Below are positions 21,285-33,262 of a stretch of 64,000 bases of DNA, one piece after another. The notes under the pieces were generated by a model. That model had not been told where the DNA came from. It searched no databases and was given only the letters and a program-made list of their open reading frames with translations. Positions within the stretch are counted from its first letter, which is position 1; every line of letters begins with the position of its first letter. Position numbers and translations under genes: made by a program. Source of the DNA: Watersipora subatra (taxonomy: Eukaryota; Bryozoa; Gymnolaemata; Cheilostomatida; Watersiporidae); the NCBI RefSeq assembly GCF_963576615.1, contig NC_088711.1, forward strand, positions 37,320,621 through 37,384,620. Reading direction: 5' to 3'.

Positions 21285-22023
21285 TTAATTTCCTTCATCC
21301 ATAATAAAAAGCTCCAGTTCATCTGCATCATTCTGATCTTCATCTTCTGATTCCACAATTTTGAAGCCTACATAACTCCCATTTGGATCAGGCCACATTG
21401 TGCGTATGCAGGCAACAACACATGAAGGAATAACTTTCCGGTTTCTTCTTGCAAGGTACCCGTAGACGAAATCTATATAGTTTCTATAAACATGGTGTCT
21501 GTAGTTTAAATTAGTCATGTTAGTAAACAGAAGAGCATCCCCTCTGAAGCCAAGATACCTTTAATGCTTGAACCATGAAAGTTGTATCGCAACTTTCCCC
21601 AACATCTGATGTATTAGTAAATTAGACTGAAGGATGCAGCTATTTATACCGGGAATATACTGATCATCCAGAAAGTTTGTATTAGCCAAATTTTCAGTGT
21701 AGCAACATACTTTTTCAATAGCTGTCGGCAAGTCAGAACAATTGCCACACTTGCAAAATTTATCTGGAGTTGGTAAGACATCAGTGGAGGTAGTTGTAGG
21801 CGAAGCAATTGTAGTTGAAGCAGTGGTAGTAATAGTGCTTGTGGTCGTTGCTATACTAATCTTTGTTGAACATGACGATGATGAATCTGAATGTCTGTTT
21901 CGCTTGTGCTCATTGAATAGTTCAACACTGATATATCTATATCATTGCCCATCTTCAACTTCGTCATCATTTTGGGCAGCTTCTATAAGGAGTGGTTGTT
22001 TTAGCTGTGAGTCTTTTAGCCAT
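21285..22023 (-). pseudogene. Cargo gene: P2X7 cytoplasmic-domain-like protein, copy 1
   Basis: Convergent to the transposase. A likely start at 22023 (MAKRLTAKTTTP) is followed by an acidic stretch and a Ser/Thr-rich linker (ATTTSTITTTASTTIASPTT). Then comes a cysteine-rich domain: CKCGNCSDLPTAIEKVCCYTE, with YRHHVYRNYIDFVYGYLARR and VIPSCVVACIRTMWPDPNG, ending in an acidic tail. The CxCGxC...VCC and PSCVV..IR patterns match the zinc-coordinating ballast domain of P2X7 receptors and free-standing P2X7-like proteins. An in-frame TAA at 21561-21563 and a frameshift upstream break it. A role in the element (DNA binding, silencing avoidance) is only inference. Confidence 0.72.
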
Positions 22024-22904
22024 TGTATTGTGAGCGTAATAGAACAACTACAGAAATAAATTTAAGTTGAAATATTTTAGCGATACGTGTATTAGCAATG
22101 ACGATAAAAGATGTGTTCTAAATGTGCACTTGTTTCCGGATCGTCACAGTTGCGGGAGACGTGCGATGTCCCTCACATTAGATCACGGTTCAAGTCAGAT
22201 GCTACATGTCTCGTGATTGGATGATTGATTAAGAATCAGTGTTCCCAGTGGCGAGTCCGTTTCACACTCATTTTCGCAATGGCGTTATTTATCCGATTTT
22301 TGCAAAATATGCAATTGAAAAAAGACTTTGTACTCAGTTATATGTGAATGCACGAGCATTTTTTGTTTATAAAATATTATTCCGAGTATTTATCTGTTGT
22401 AAGAAATAATTTATATTTTGCTAAACGCAGTAAATTACACAAAACAAATTGGGTAAAAGTTGGCCTTCATCAGTAAATTGTGTTTCCTTTCCCTTTAACC
22501 TTCTTTCATTAACATTATTGTTTAGAATTTTGTTAGTTGTGTATTGTTTTGGTCGATACTTATCTAAAGAGGATGGATACTTTGAATTTTATACGATAAC
22601 TGTATTTATGAAGTACTGATGCCATGTTAGTTAAACCGGAAACTCCCCGAGCCGTGTCCCCATACAAAAGTGTAAATATCAAAACCAGTGTACACACACA
22701 ATAGCAGATGTATATATACAACACTTCCCCTTCTAAGGTGGAGTTCTAATTTAAAACTGATTGTTTCTTTAGATTAGAAGTTAAAGTAGTTGATTGTCCA
22801 TATTAGAAATTGTCCTTTAAGTATCATCTGTGGGTAAAGCATCTCTCTAGAAGTTGTTGTAATAGTTCTTCAGCTTCACTGGTAGTCTTCTGGCCCTTAT
22901 TGGT

Positions 22905-23216
22905 TTATCGGCCCCCTATGCACCTGGCTGGCTGGAGTGGCTTGACATTGACCGGTGCCCTCTGCGCACAGAGTATCTGGTGCTGTCTGTGGTGACACTC
23001 GGCTGAAGTGACTTGATATTGGCCTGTGCCCTCTGCGCCACTGGCCACCACAGACGTCTCTTGGTCTGTGATCTTCACCAGAGCACTCCTGTTCCTCCTG
23101 ACTGTACCTTTGTCAGTCTGGACAACCAGTGAATGTGGGCCTGCTGACTGCATGACCACACCTTCCTGGTCCATATCCCTGACTACCACTTTTGCTCCTG
23201 GATTCAGAGGAGGCAA
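22905..23216 (-). pseudogene. gypsy integrase C-terminal region
   Basis: LNPGAKVVVRDMDQEGVVMQ and VVQTDKGTVRRNRSALVKI match the SH3-like post-catalytic part of gypsy integrases (PL.G..V.V, RRNR..L). The frame then runs on without known similarity. Confidence 0.65.
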
Positions 23217-23219
23217 CTG

Positions 23220-24340
23220 GAACGCTCTGTGTCATTCATCATAGTTCTTTTTAGTCCTATAGTTGATGTGACTTTCTTTTTCTTGAATATCTGCTTTGTA
23301 AACAGGTTTATGCATTAGAGTTCCTGAAAAGCTGAACAATGTAGTTCGCAGCATCCTTCCCATAAGTAACTAAGATGGTGTATAACCATTCTCTAGAGGT
23401 GTAGCCTGGTATATCATTGGGCTCGGAAAGTAGTCATTGCTCTTCTCCCACAACCTCTTAACAGTGGGAACCACACGTTCCGCTTCTCTATCAGCTTTAG
23501 GATTGGGTTAGTGTGAAGAACTGGTTACTTGTGTAAATTTATATGAAGCAGCAAATACCTGAAACACTTGATGCCAACTGAGATCTGTTGTCTGAGAGAA
23601 CCTGGTCAGGTATGATATGAATACTAAAAATGGGCTTTGTGGCGTCTATATTCGTCCTGTTTCCTAATGAACTGAGCTGTCAAACTTCAATCCACCTGTT
23701 ATAAAAGTCTACTAGCAACAGATAGTGTTTATTTTTAAAACTGGAATAGATCTGCCCCTAATCTCTGCCATGGTCTGTCAGGCAGTGTGGAAGGACAGAG
23801 TGGCTCAGTAGGGTCTGGTGAGTTTTTCTTGCATAGTTCACACTGTTGGACCCTGCTTTTGATTTGGATCATCATAGAAGGCCACAAGACAGCTCTCCTG
23901 ACACGTCTTTGACATTTAACAATGCCTTAGTGTGCTTGGTGAATCTGCGCTAGTACCTTTAGTTGTAGAACTGTAGGAACCACTATTATGTTGTCATACA
24001 ATAGAAGTCCTCCAACATCTAAAAAATGGCTTTGTTGATCCTAGTAAGGATAGAATACCCTGTTTGAATCTGACTTGTAGGCTGGCCATCCATTCCTACA
24101 ATAGTATGTAACCTGTTTACAGATAGCGTCATTCTCTTGTGCTTCCTGGATCTGAGGTACTAATTATCTTTGTAAAAGTGAGTCGTCGATTTTGGCTGTA
24201 CTAGTTTCTAGTTCGTCAACCAGCAGCGAGTCTTTGAGTGTCGGAACTCCAATGGGTTTCTTAAAAAGTGCATCAGTTATATTGTTCTGACATTGTTGGA
24301 CATACACTACCGTTGGAGCGTATCTCATGAGTTGTAGACG
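23220..24340 (-). pseudogene. gypsy integrase, heavily decayed
   Basis: Minus-strand fragments include IHQAH, then CELCKKNSPDP (HHCC zinc-binding half), then LPDRPWQRLGADLF at the start of the catalytic core. Many stops and frameshifts follow, though the spacing of a full integrase is kept. Confidence 0.65.
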
Positions 24341-24344
24341 CATC

Positions 24345-24653
24345 CTAAGGATCCAAGCTGGAACTTGATCGAAGTCTACTCATCAGAATGGAGACTAAAG
24401 GACGATATTCTGTCTTTATTGTGAACATCATTCCTCTAACATATTGGTCAAATCTTTCACATGCCCAGACAACTCCTAATGTTTCTTTTTCTATGACTGC
24501 ATAGTTCCTCTCTGTCTGTGTGAGAGATCTGAAAGCATAGGTTACAGGCTTTTTTGTTCCATCTTCTTGTATTTGGAACATTGTGGCTCCTAACCTCTCA
24601 TTGCTAGCATCAGTTGCTATAATAGTCTCAAGCTTAGGGTTATAATGAGCCAT
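24345..24653 (-). pseudogene. gypsy RNase H
   Basis: LETIIATDASNERLGATMFQ supplies the first catalytic Asp, YAVIEKETLGVVWACERF the Glu, and FTIKTEYRPLVSI the position of a later Asp, here Glu. This is an RT-linked RNase H of the gypsy type. Confidence 0.82.
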
Positions 24654-24671
24654 AGGTTGTGCTGGCGTCAG

Positions 24672-25292
24672 TTATTCCTTGATCTTCTTGAAAGCCGACT
24701 CCTGTGGTTTATTCCATAGCCATTCTCTCTGCTCTTTCAGTAGCTCACTCGTAGGTGCATTAATAGTAGCCAGCTGCGGAATAAATCTAGCCATCAGGTT
24801 TAGCATTCCATTCAACCTTCTTAGCTCAGTCTTATTATCGAGTGAAGGAAAGTTTTTCACTGCCTGTATCTTAGCTGGATTTAATTTCACTCCCTCAGCA
24901 TTTATGATGTAATCCAAGAAGTTTAGTGTAGGTGCTTTAAACTGACACTTACTGAGTTTAAGAGTGATTCCTGACTCTTGCAGCCTTTATAACACTCTGT
25001 TCAAAGGTCTGTCATGAATTTCCATATCTTCACCATGAATGAGGATTTCATCCATGTGACAAGTCACTCCTGGTCGCTCAGATAACAACCTGCTCATAGC
25101 TCTCTGGAATATCTCGAGAGCACTAGATATGCCAAAAGGTCTAAAGCAAAATCTACCAAACGATGATAAAAAAGTTGTAAGTTTCCTGGACTCTCCTTCA
25201 AGATTTACCTGCCAAAAGCCACTGTTGGCGTCAAAATTTGAAAATCTTCTGCTGTTTCCTAGTTGACCTAAACTTTCATCTACTGTAGCCAT
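24672..25292 (-). pseudogene. gypsy reverse transcriptase
   Basis: Fragments FSNFDANSGFWQVNL, LSSFGRFCFRPFGIS and CHMDEILIHGED give RT motifs A to C; the usual xxDD is degenerate (MDE). MLNLMARFIPQLATINAPTS and KEQREWLWNKPQE give the RT end. A stop and frame change near 24920-24985 separates the halves. The catalytic loss argues for an inactive enzyme. Confidence 0.85.
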
Positions 25293-25518
25293 AGGGTGAA
25301 CCTCTTTTTTTACTGCATTGTTTAGTCCTGTTAGGTCTACGCACAGTCCAACATCTCCTGAAGGCTTGAGTACAGTTACTAAACCACTTCACCATTCTGT
25401 AGCCTCTGTGACTGGTGATATAACTTCTTGGTCCACCATCCTGTCGAGTTGTTCCTTAGCTTTTTCTCTCAACAGGTGTGGTATATTTCTTGGTGTGTAT
25501 ATGCATGTAGACTTAGCA

Positions 25519-25935
25519 TCACATTTCATTGAAAACTGATGTATAGCCTTTCAAGAGCCCTAGACCTGTGAACAACTTAAAAAACTTAGCCAAAATCTCA
25601 TCTTTGTGAGAAGCCATTTTGCTTTCATCTATGTGGCAAGTAAAAAGATGTAGTGCTAGACAAGCTGACCTACTAAGCAAAGAAGTTGGTTGATCTTTAA
25701 CAACGTGTACTACCTTTGTGTGCTTTCTGCCCTTGTAAGATAATACCGCCTCAAAGGTGCCTAAATGTGCTACTTTTGGTGCCTTTAGGTTGCTTCTATG
25801 GGGTATCTTGACAAGCTCTGTTTTTGTCTCATCCTTGATGAGATGGAACTGAAGAAAGCTGTAGAGTATGACCCTAACAGCCAGAAAGTACTCGGCCAGA
25901 TAACACTGCCAGGCCATCAAGGGGAGGCAAATCAT
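25519..25935 (-). pseudogene. gypsy pol: segment between protease and RT
   Basis: Minus-strand frame with VVKDQPTSLLSRSACLAL and FKLFTGLGLLKGYTSVF. These match the conserved spacer upstream of the RT in a common invertebrate gypsy clade. The protease active site is not included. Confidence 0.7.
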
Positions 25936-26279
25936 GAACTAGCCTTTATGCTGGGTGGTAAGAGCATGTCTTGTGATTGATGAAGAATAGTTGTTTAGTT
26001 CAAAGATGTAATGGATACGGTAAGCTAGCTTTATGTAACTATTGGGATCATAAGCTTTTTGGTGAATAGATTTTTTGTTTCCCTATTGTCGGCTTATATA
26101 CAGGATTTTCATAGCTTTCTCAGGTCCAAAGGTTGTTCATGAACTAAACAACAATGATAGGCAATACATATCATTTATTTTTATTTAGTTTGATTCAATT
26201 TAACCTTAAATTCCATCATCATCATCAATTCAAACAATGCACATTGATCCTTTCACATTTACCTACAGGTGATTTTTGC

Positions 26280-27820
26280 AGGCATAGCCAAAAGATGGAA
26301 GCAAGTGGTCGGTATCATTTTACTGTTCGCTTTATTATGGTGATTTTATAAATCACTATAATCGTTATCATTGCCATGGCGAAAGCACTCAGGCTGAATG
26401 TCATAGCAATCACCTCAGACATGGGTCTGGTAACCGGAGTACGTGGAGACAGTTTGGAGTCACCAGCAAGATTAACAGTCAAACTACGTTCCCGGTGATT
26501 GAAGGCAGTGCTACTGAGTTCATAGCTGATGTGCCTCATGTCATCAAAAACCCTTCCAATGCTTACCTCAATCACAAGACAATAACTCTCTCTGCTACTA
26601 CAGTCAACAAACATCATCTGCCTGCGAATACAGTAGAGATAGGTCATGTCGAGGATTCGTTAGATTTCAGGAAGATGAAGATCTTAAACTGACACCTTAC
26701 CTTAAAATAAGCGATCTGACTAACAGCGCTCACTTAAGAAAGATGAGTGTTGGTAAGGCACTGCACATATTTAGTAACTCAGTTGGTGCAGGCCTGCAGC
26801 ATCTTGTCGAGGAGGGACAACCTGTGTCATACCTGACCACAGCTTCGTTTGTCAAAGCCATTGACAATTGGTTTGATTTGATGAGCAGCCGCCATTCTGT
26901 AATGGCTCTCTCCGCGGATAACCTTGCGATGTATGCTTCTGCACTTGCATTTCTCAGTGATTTCCTCACAACTGTCCAAACCTGTCAAGTTGGACAGAAA
27001 GCAACATGTAAGCCAGTGCAGGCAGGTGTACAACTATCTACAACTGCGGTTTTGAATCTTTGTAAATCACTCATAGATTCTGGAAAGTTGCAGTTCCTGT
27101 TAACGTCACGGCTGACACAAGACTGTGTAAAGGATCTTTTCTGTGTTATCCGCTGTAAAAACCCTGTACCATCACCCCGCAATTTTTAATATGCTTTAAA
27201 AAATATTCGCATCGCTCAGAATTTAAAAGAAGTAAAAACTGGAGACTATGCTGTTGATGAACGTCAGTATTTAGCAGAGTTTCTGCCTGCTAACTTAATG
27301 CCTTCGGTTGATGAAAACTCTACTGTTGAGATTCCATCAGCATCCACAACTGAAAGTGTTTTATGTGAAGTTGAGAAGCAGTCTCTACTATCTCGGCGGA
27401 TACTGCGTTCAATCGTTGTTGAAACTGCGGCAACTGTGCAAGACCTGCACAGACTAACTCCATGTTGCGGACAGCTGTCATCAAAACCAATCAAAAGTCA
27501 CCCAGCTTAAGAATTTTACAGATGGTGCCCTTCTTGAGGTGAGCGGTGAGTTCTTTGCTGAGCTTATGAAATAGGAGGTTGATGCACGTGCCTATGAGGC
27601 AAAAATAGAAAAAGCATTGACTAACCATTTCTTAGAACTCAGCGTATGGTGCCATGCACTGATATCGTCAAGCTGCCAACATCAGCTAGGGCATCATCTG
27701 GCAAAGAAGTTTGTCACGGTACGTCTGCACTTCATGGGTAGAAAAGCCACTGAAGCGCTGAAAAATGGTTCGTCTGTGATCTTTGGGAGTGCTACAATGG
27801 TGATTCGAGATCTTATGTAA
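26280..27820 (+). pseudogene. P-element-type (THAP9-like) transposase relic
   Basis: Plus-strand fragments in order: AGIAKRWKQVVG, then AMAKALRLNVIAITSDMG (RNase H-like core with SDMG), FPVIEGSATEFIADVPHVIK (the ADVPHLIKN motif of P-type transposases), a helical insertion KMSVGKALHIFSNSVGAGL, and LLTSRLTQDCVKDLFCVIR, matching the LT.RLNQD..E.FFG.IR motif. A later segment at 27550-27820 contains GHHLAKKFVTVRLHF. Frameshifts at about 26510, 26650 and after 27490 and a stop at 27187 break it. The N-terminal THAP domain was not found. Confidence 0.8.
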
Positions 27821-27869
27821 AGAGTTAGCGTCATCAATTAACTCTTAAGCCTAAAGCATCTGTTGAGAA

Positions 27870-29400
27870 GCAGAGCTGAAGAGCGCCTTCTAAGCCGGAT
27901 TTTCTTTTCATTACTCACTTTATTTTTATATTTTCCTATGCTTAATATTTTTCATCTAAATATATTGTCAAAGTATTAGTAGTATCCAACTGCTCACCTG
28001 AAACTAGTGTTGCCAATACAGCATTAACCTTTTTAACAGAATTCCAAATTTTACTGCCCTATTATTTTGTTTTTGTTGTTTTTTACTGCTACATAAATTA
28101 TATTTCTATCTAGTCGCGTGCAGATGATCTTAATATCTGTAACTGCTTACCTGAGCCTGGTTTTGATTATGTATTGCGATAATGTATACAATATATTTTG
28201 CATATATTTTTTGCCTAATTGATCTTTAGCTGATAGTACCTTAGTGCACTTGTGAGACGGAGAGTTGAAGGAAAAGTATCCACAAACAGTATTCGAGTGA
28301 ATATTGCTGCCAGCAACTGTCATATCTGATTAGTAGCGATATACATGGTTCTTACACAAACGTAGTTCCTCTAGAAACCCAAACCAAAAACTGGTTGTTA
28401 ATACAAAACCTATCAGAACTCGAGCTATATGTCAATTTAGGTAAGGCATGTTCTAATTTGAGCTTTCAAATTTTTTGAAGGCTTTCCTTTTTCGTTTTGT
28501 TTTACTATTGTTGCATGGCCTAATTTAAAAAAACATTTCTAATCATGAAATTATTGCCAATGAAGTTCTATAATTTTGTCTTTGTTCAAATGGTGTGTAA
28601 TACAACAATCAATTTCAGAGCAACTGCCAATGGGAGTAAATTTTGTTGGTTTATGTTGCGGCCTCTCCATTATAACTTATATAAAAATAGTAGGGATGGT
28701 ATGTTTGTTTGGAAACAAGCGAGCTCCCATATACGCTTTCATTGGTCGCATGACTCGGTGAAGCTATACGGCTCTGATGTTCTGTTATTATAGATTGATT
28801 CATTCACTAGTGTTAAACCTTCTATAACTCCTTAATGAACTCTGCAGATAATTAATAACATAAAAAAAATGTTCAAGCAAACGCAGTATACATAACAATG
28901 TAAAAGTTATTGCCAGATGAAAACTCTGCTTATAAATCAATACATTCTAATTAAATTTAATAAACAAAATTGTAAACTGACTTGGTTTTGGTTCTAAAGA
29001 TTTTTGTATAAGGCGTCACTTTTGACCAGGGCCGTCGCGTAACAATTTTTTTGAGCTAGCAAAATGGCTTCTCCGCCTGGCAACAAAGCTTCTACAATAA
29101 TGAAGTGTTTATTTAGTCTCATGAATTTCTGCAAATGTTACATTCTTGCAGAAATTTTACATGTTTTCGTCCCTTTGAAATAATTATAGAGATCATAGTT
29201 TGCTTGCATGTAATATTTGTTGAAGTTAGCATCAAAACACAGAATTCTATCGACCTCACAGTTTCGTCTAAAGTACAGTATTGCACTCAACATTGGTCAC
29301 TTCGCTTGTGATATGGATTGATACAAATAACTAATTATACATATCCATAATTATTCCTTGTTTCTGTATGCGTAGTCATCAAATGTGTAGCCATTTTCCA
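27870..29400. other. Unassigned AT-rich region
   Basis: Small overlapping ORFs at 28545-28793 have no recognisable similarity. No repeat array or terminal repeat was found. Confidence 0.4.
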
Positions 29401-29405
29401 ATCAT

Positions 29406-29550
29406 GTGTTGAGGGCGGAGCCTGTTTTTCATTACAAGTCCTGCCCTCTAAGATATAAATATCTTTCCTGTATGGATATGTTCAGTCTTGTGCATACCTA
29501 ATAAAAGACATACTGCAACCTTCACTAGATCTTCCTACAAACATCAACTA
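29406..29550 (+). mobile_element. Possible solo LTR
   Basis: Sequence starting TGTTGAGGGCGGAG contains a TATA-like TATAAATATC and, about 45 bp on, AATAAAA. That spacing suits U3-R-U5. There is no second copy in the window and no target duplication could be shown. Confidence 0.3.
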
Positions 29551-31008
29551 GCTTGACTTCACCTGCATTGCACCAGCATACACATTGCAATCAACATACA
29601 CATTGCACCAGCAAGCATCATCTCCAATAAGCAACTAGGCTGACAATTTCTCAGATTGCACCAGCATCTCTGATTGTACTAGCATCACAGTGCACCAGCA
29701 GGACATTTGCATCTCTCTGGTCATCTCCACTTTTCATGACAGAAAAAAAAGCGATATTTTCTCTTACAAAAGCAGCAATAAGTTAAGAGTTGCGACCCCT
29801 TTAAAACAGAAGGTCATGGATCAGACAACCTATCTTAGCCTACTAACCGAAATCCACTTCACTTGGGTAAGCATTGAATCCTCTTTGCAATCCATATAAA
29901 AGAAAAGTGCCGTTCATCTCTGCAAGTTACTAGTTATTTCTCTCTAATAATTTTATGAGGAGAGGGCAAGTCCAAATTTACTGATCTTGCTAAAAAAATG
30001 ACTGATGTGGTGCCGATAAGGGAAAAAACAAATGAACCTAGACAATCAGGTGTAACTCATGCTCTTTGCTGATGCAACCACTAAATAGTACAAAACCTGA
30101 CAGATGTACAAAACCTAACTGATGGTACAAAACTGACGGATGGTACAAAACTGGCTGCTACTGCAAAATGAGTAGTCAGTTAAGATCTGAGCAACCTGCA
30201 GGCACATTGGAATACAAGTTGGTGCACAGTGGAGATCATTGCTGGTGCTATCTGACACAGCATATAGATTTGCTATGTATTCTGAATCTTGCTGATGCAA
30301 AGCTGCTTGCACTATTACTTATAGAAGATATGAGCTGGTAAGTTCCAGGATTGTATCGCCATGTATGGTAAGTGTAGAAAGAAGTGCTGTCTTATATTGG
30401 GTGTGAGTAGAGCTAAACACGCCAGTATTATAAACACTATTGGTAAAATTGTAATATACATACAGAAGATATTGGAAAAAAAACATGAGTAGTTATAAGT
30501 TTACAAGCCAATTTAGTTAGATAAACCTATGTATAACGACTAACACATAAATGTAGTAACTATAAAGGTGCTTAACACTTTCAAGGCTACTTGGCTATTA
30601 CATAACGCATCTCAGTCAGCTAGGCGCTTTGCTCTACTTTGCATTACCAGCATAATCATCCTTTTTTGCTTCTTCTACTATGTTCTTTATATCATTTGAA
30701 ACTCAAAGGCCTCCTCTTTCCAGTGGTACTGAAAGTTGTACATCTGATACAAAAGTCTAACGCACACAATCTGTATAACTCAAGTCCCAACTTGCACATG
30801 AAATTAGTGCATATTTTATATGCTAGCAGAATGAATTCAGCATGATTTTATCTGTCTACTTTATTACATACAATGTAGAACACAAACTATAGTTACTGCC
30901 ATAATTATCACCTTCAGCAAAAGTACTGACACAATTTACAATAATATGGAAGACTATAGAATACAAGAACACAGATGGTAGAAACATAGATCATAGAAGA
31001 TGAAAATA

Positions 31009-33261
31009 CTATTGAGTAAAACGGCTGTTAGGGCGATGGTATGAATGGAAGCAAGTTACACACAGAGCCACTGAACACTCTTTACATAACCAAAAGGTTT
31101 CTTTTCTTGGCTTCTTCCCACCAGGACCTGTCTTAGATGAGCAGTGTGCACAATGAAGTGTAAGAAACTGATTATGTTTTGTTGGCAGTATGCGGATAGG
31201 AAAGTGATTACTAGATCTGTTCCTTACTGGTAACTGAGCCACTGATGGTAGTGTCATATATTCAACCTGTGTAGACAACTCATTGGCAAGAGAACACAGA
31301 TAGCTAGAAAAAGCTAACTTACACACATGATTATAAATCCTGTGAATTTTGTAGCAGTTGATCAGGCTAGTTTCAAAGAGCAAAAAGAACATCTTTTTCC
31401 ACCATTTCATCTGCCTGCGTCTGAAAGGATAATAAGATGCTATTTGATCGTGGTTGTTTACACCTGCTTTGTTCTTGTTATATGTGACTACTGATGCTAG
31501 CTCCAATGTCTCATGATCGCTATACCGAGGCCTTTGAATGCTAGTATTGATCATGGCATCTTCAACTACAGTTGACAATGTCATCTCGAACATCTTTTCA
31601 CATAGTAGCCAGTATGTCTCCACACTGCATGGCAATGCATTCACCCTTTTTGAATTTTTTATTTTTGAACTCTATTGAAATGTGTTTACGAGTTTTGTTT
31701 ACTGTACCAACAGGATAAAACTCATATCTCGTAACCTCTTGAATATTAGGCTACAGGTGAACTGTAACGCCTATCCATGAACACCCTATGACCCTTGTTA
31801 GCAAATGGACTCAAGGCACCTGTCAGCAGCGCTTCTACCGTGTTATCACCAGTAGCTGTGTACACCTCCATGTTGCAGACAATGCCAGTAGTAGATTCAC
31901 ATACACACTACTCTCAAGCCATACTTGTTAGGCTTATTCTTCATATAAACTTTGAAATGCACCCTACCACGGAAAGGACAAATAGCTTCATCAACAGTGA
32001 TACTTGCACCAGGCTTGTACAAAGAACTGAACTTGGATATCAAGTGGTCATAGAAAGGTTTGACTTTATACAAAGGGTCATGGTTAGGATCACCACGTCT
32101 GGCATAATTTTCATTGTCATTTAGAAGTAGGTATCTCAGGATGCGCTTGAACTTGTCTCTACCCAGGCCAATAGCATTTGGAAATGTGAAATGCATGACA
32201 GCATTAACGCTGAAGTGATCATCTATGGCAGGTTTGTGAACTAATCACATGTGGATCACCATAGCAAGGAGTTGGTAAAGGTCATCAAAAGTGATAGGCT
32301 TCCATATCTTTCGGTTAGTGTCAGTAAGAGTTTGATTGACATAACGGTTGGTCTCACTTTTTAGTAGCTGGACGAATGTGCGGTCATATATTGCACGAAA
32401 AGAATCCACTATTGAGCAGCCAGGAGCTAGCTTTGAAGTATTCAGACCTAAAGTGGAACCGTTAAACCTGTCCAACTGTCTTGGAGAAAGATCTACCCAA
32501 ACAAACTCAGATGCTGCACCACCAGCACACCCTCTAGCGCTCCTGACACCATGCCCTGCATTACTTCTGGTACCATGACTTCTACCATGAGCATGAAAAC
32601 CTCCGCCTCTTCCTTTCCTAGTGCTTACTGGACTCACGCCTAATTGAGAACACAGAATTTATTAAAAGTCTGCGCATAGATTAGTCATGTAGATTGACAT
32701 CAAGTATTTGCACAAGCAATAATTCTTCTCGACAAAGGAATCATGCAGGATCATAAATTTCACGATAAAGGAACAGTTGTGCTAACCTACTATCACCAGT
32801 AGCAGATACAGTAGGAGTAACAGGGTCAGCATTGCCATCAGATTCTGATAGCGCACCATCAAAATTATTCTCACTGTCCTGATCAAGTGTGACATCCCCA
32901 ACTTTGTACTCTATATAAGGGTATGCATATTGAGCAATCAACACAAAGAGCCCACACAGGTCTTCCAGCTTAATCTATCATGCTCATACCAAGAGAAGCA
33001 AACATAAGGTAGTAAAGAATGCAAACACAGAGCAATATCATTTGCTGACAGTTTCATTCACATTTGCATTTATGTGTAATATATACAGGGATTTGGTTCG
33101 ATTATGACGACTAAAATAAGGTTCTAACACATAAATGAAAGCTAAAAATATTTACTTTCAACACTGTAACTATCTGACTCAACTTCACTCCCATTATCCT
33201 TGATTATTTCCTGAAACACGTCTTCCATATACCTACGCAATGTTCGTCGAGCAGCAGACAT
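31009..33261 (-). pseudogene. piggyBac (PGBD-type) transposase, spliced, broken
   Basis: Exon 1 (33156-33261) begins MSAARRTLRRYMEDVFQE. Exon 2 (32791-32910) is acidic. Exon 3 starts at 32639 with a Gly/Arg-rich stretch; phases agree and introns are short. Conserved blocks are SETNRYVNQT, LGRDKFKRILRYLLLNDN, ITVDEAICPFRGRVHFKVY (first catalytic Asp), VFMDRRYSS (second), YNKNKAGVNNHDQIASYY (the YN.....D..D region) and a C-terminal Cys/His cluster (HCAHC, CKECSVALCVTCF). A TGA at 32245-32247 and at least three frameshifts (near 31895, 31735 and 31640) disable it. The protein would cut at TTAA; element termini were not found. Confidence 0.85.
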
Positions 33262-33262
33262 T

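Larger units (their letters stand above)
18615..22494 (+). mobile_element. THAP-domain TTAA transposon (Kolobok-like), copy 1
   Basis: 3.88 kb element with a spliced transposase on + and a convergent cargo gene on -. Imperfect terminal repeats are AGTGAAAGTAAACACA (left) and AGGGAAAGGAAACACA (right, inverted). The right side is flanked by TTAA and the left by TTCA, read here as a decayed TTAA. A second copy lies inverted at 36383-40032. TTAA duplication, a THAP domain and this transposase type fit the Kolobok superfamily as I know it. The copy is inactive: stop in the THAP exon, truncated catalytic exon, frameshifts. Confidence 0.8.
22740..25935 (-). mobile_element. Ty3/gypsy retrotransposon pol relic
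   Basis: On the minus strand the order is pre-RT segment, reverse transcriptase, RNase H, integrase and integrase C-terminus, which is the Ty3/gypsy order. Several frameshifts and stops divide it. gag and the protease DTG motif are not visible and neither LTR could be delimited, so the element is 5' truncated. Confidence 0.85.

Noticed and set aside
21742..22059. 105-codon plus-strand ORF
   Set aside because: Antisense shadow of the Thr/Ser-rich linker of the P2X7-like cargo gene.
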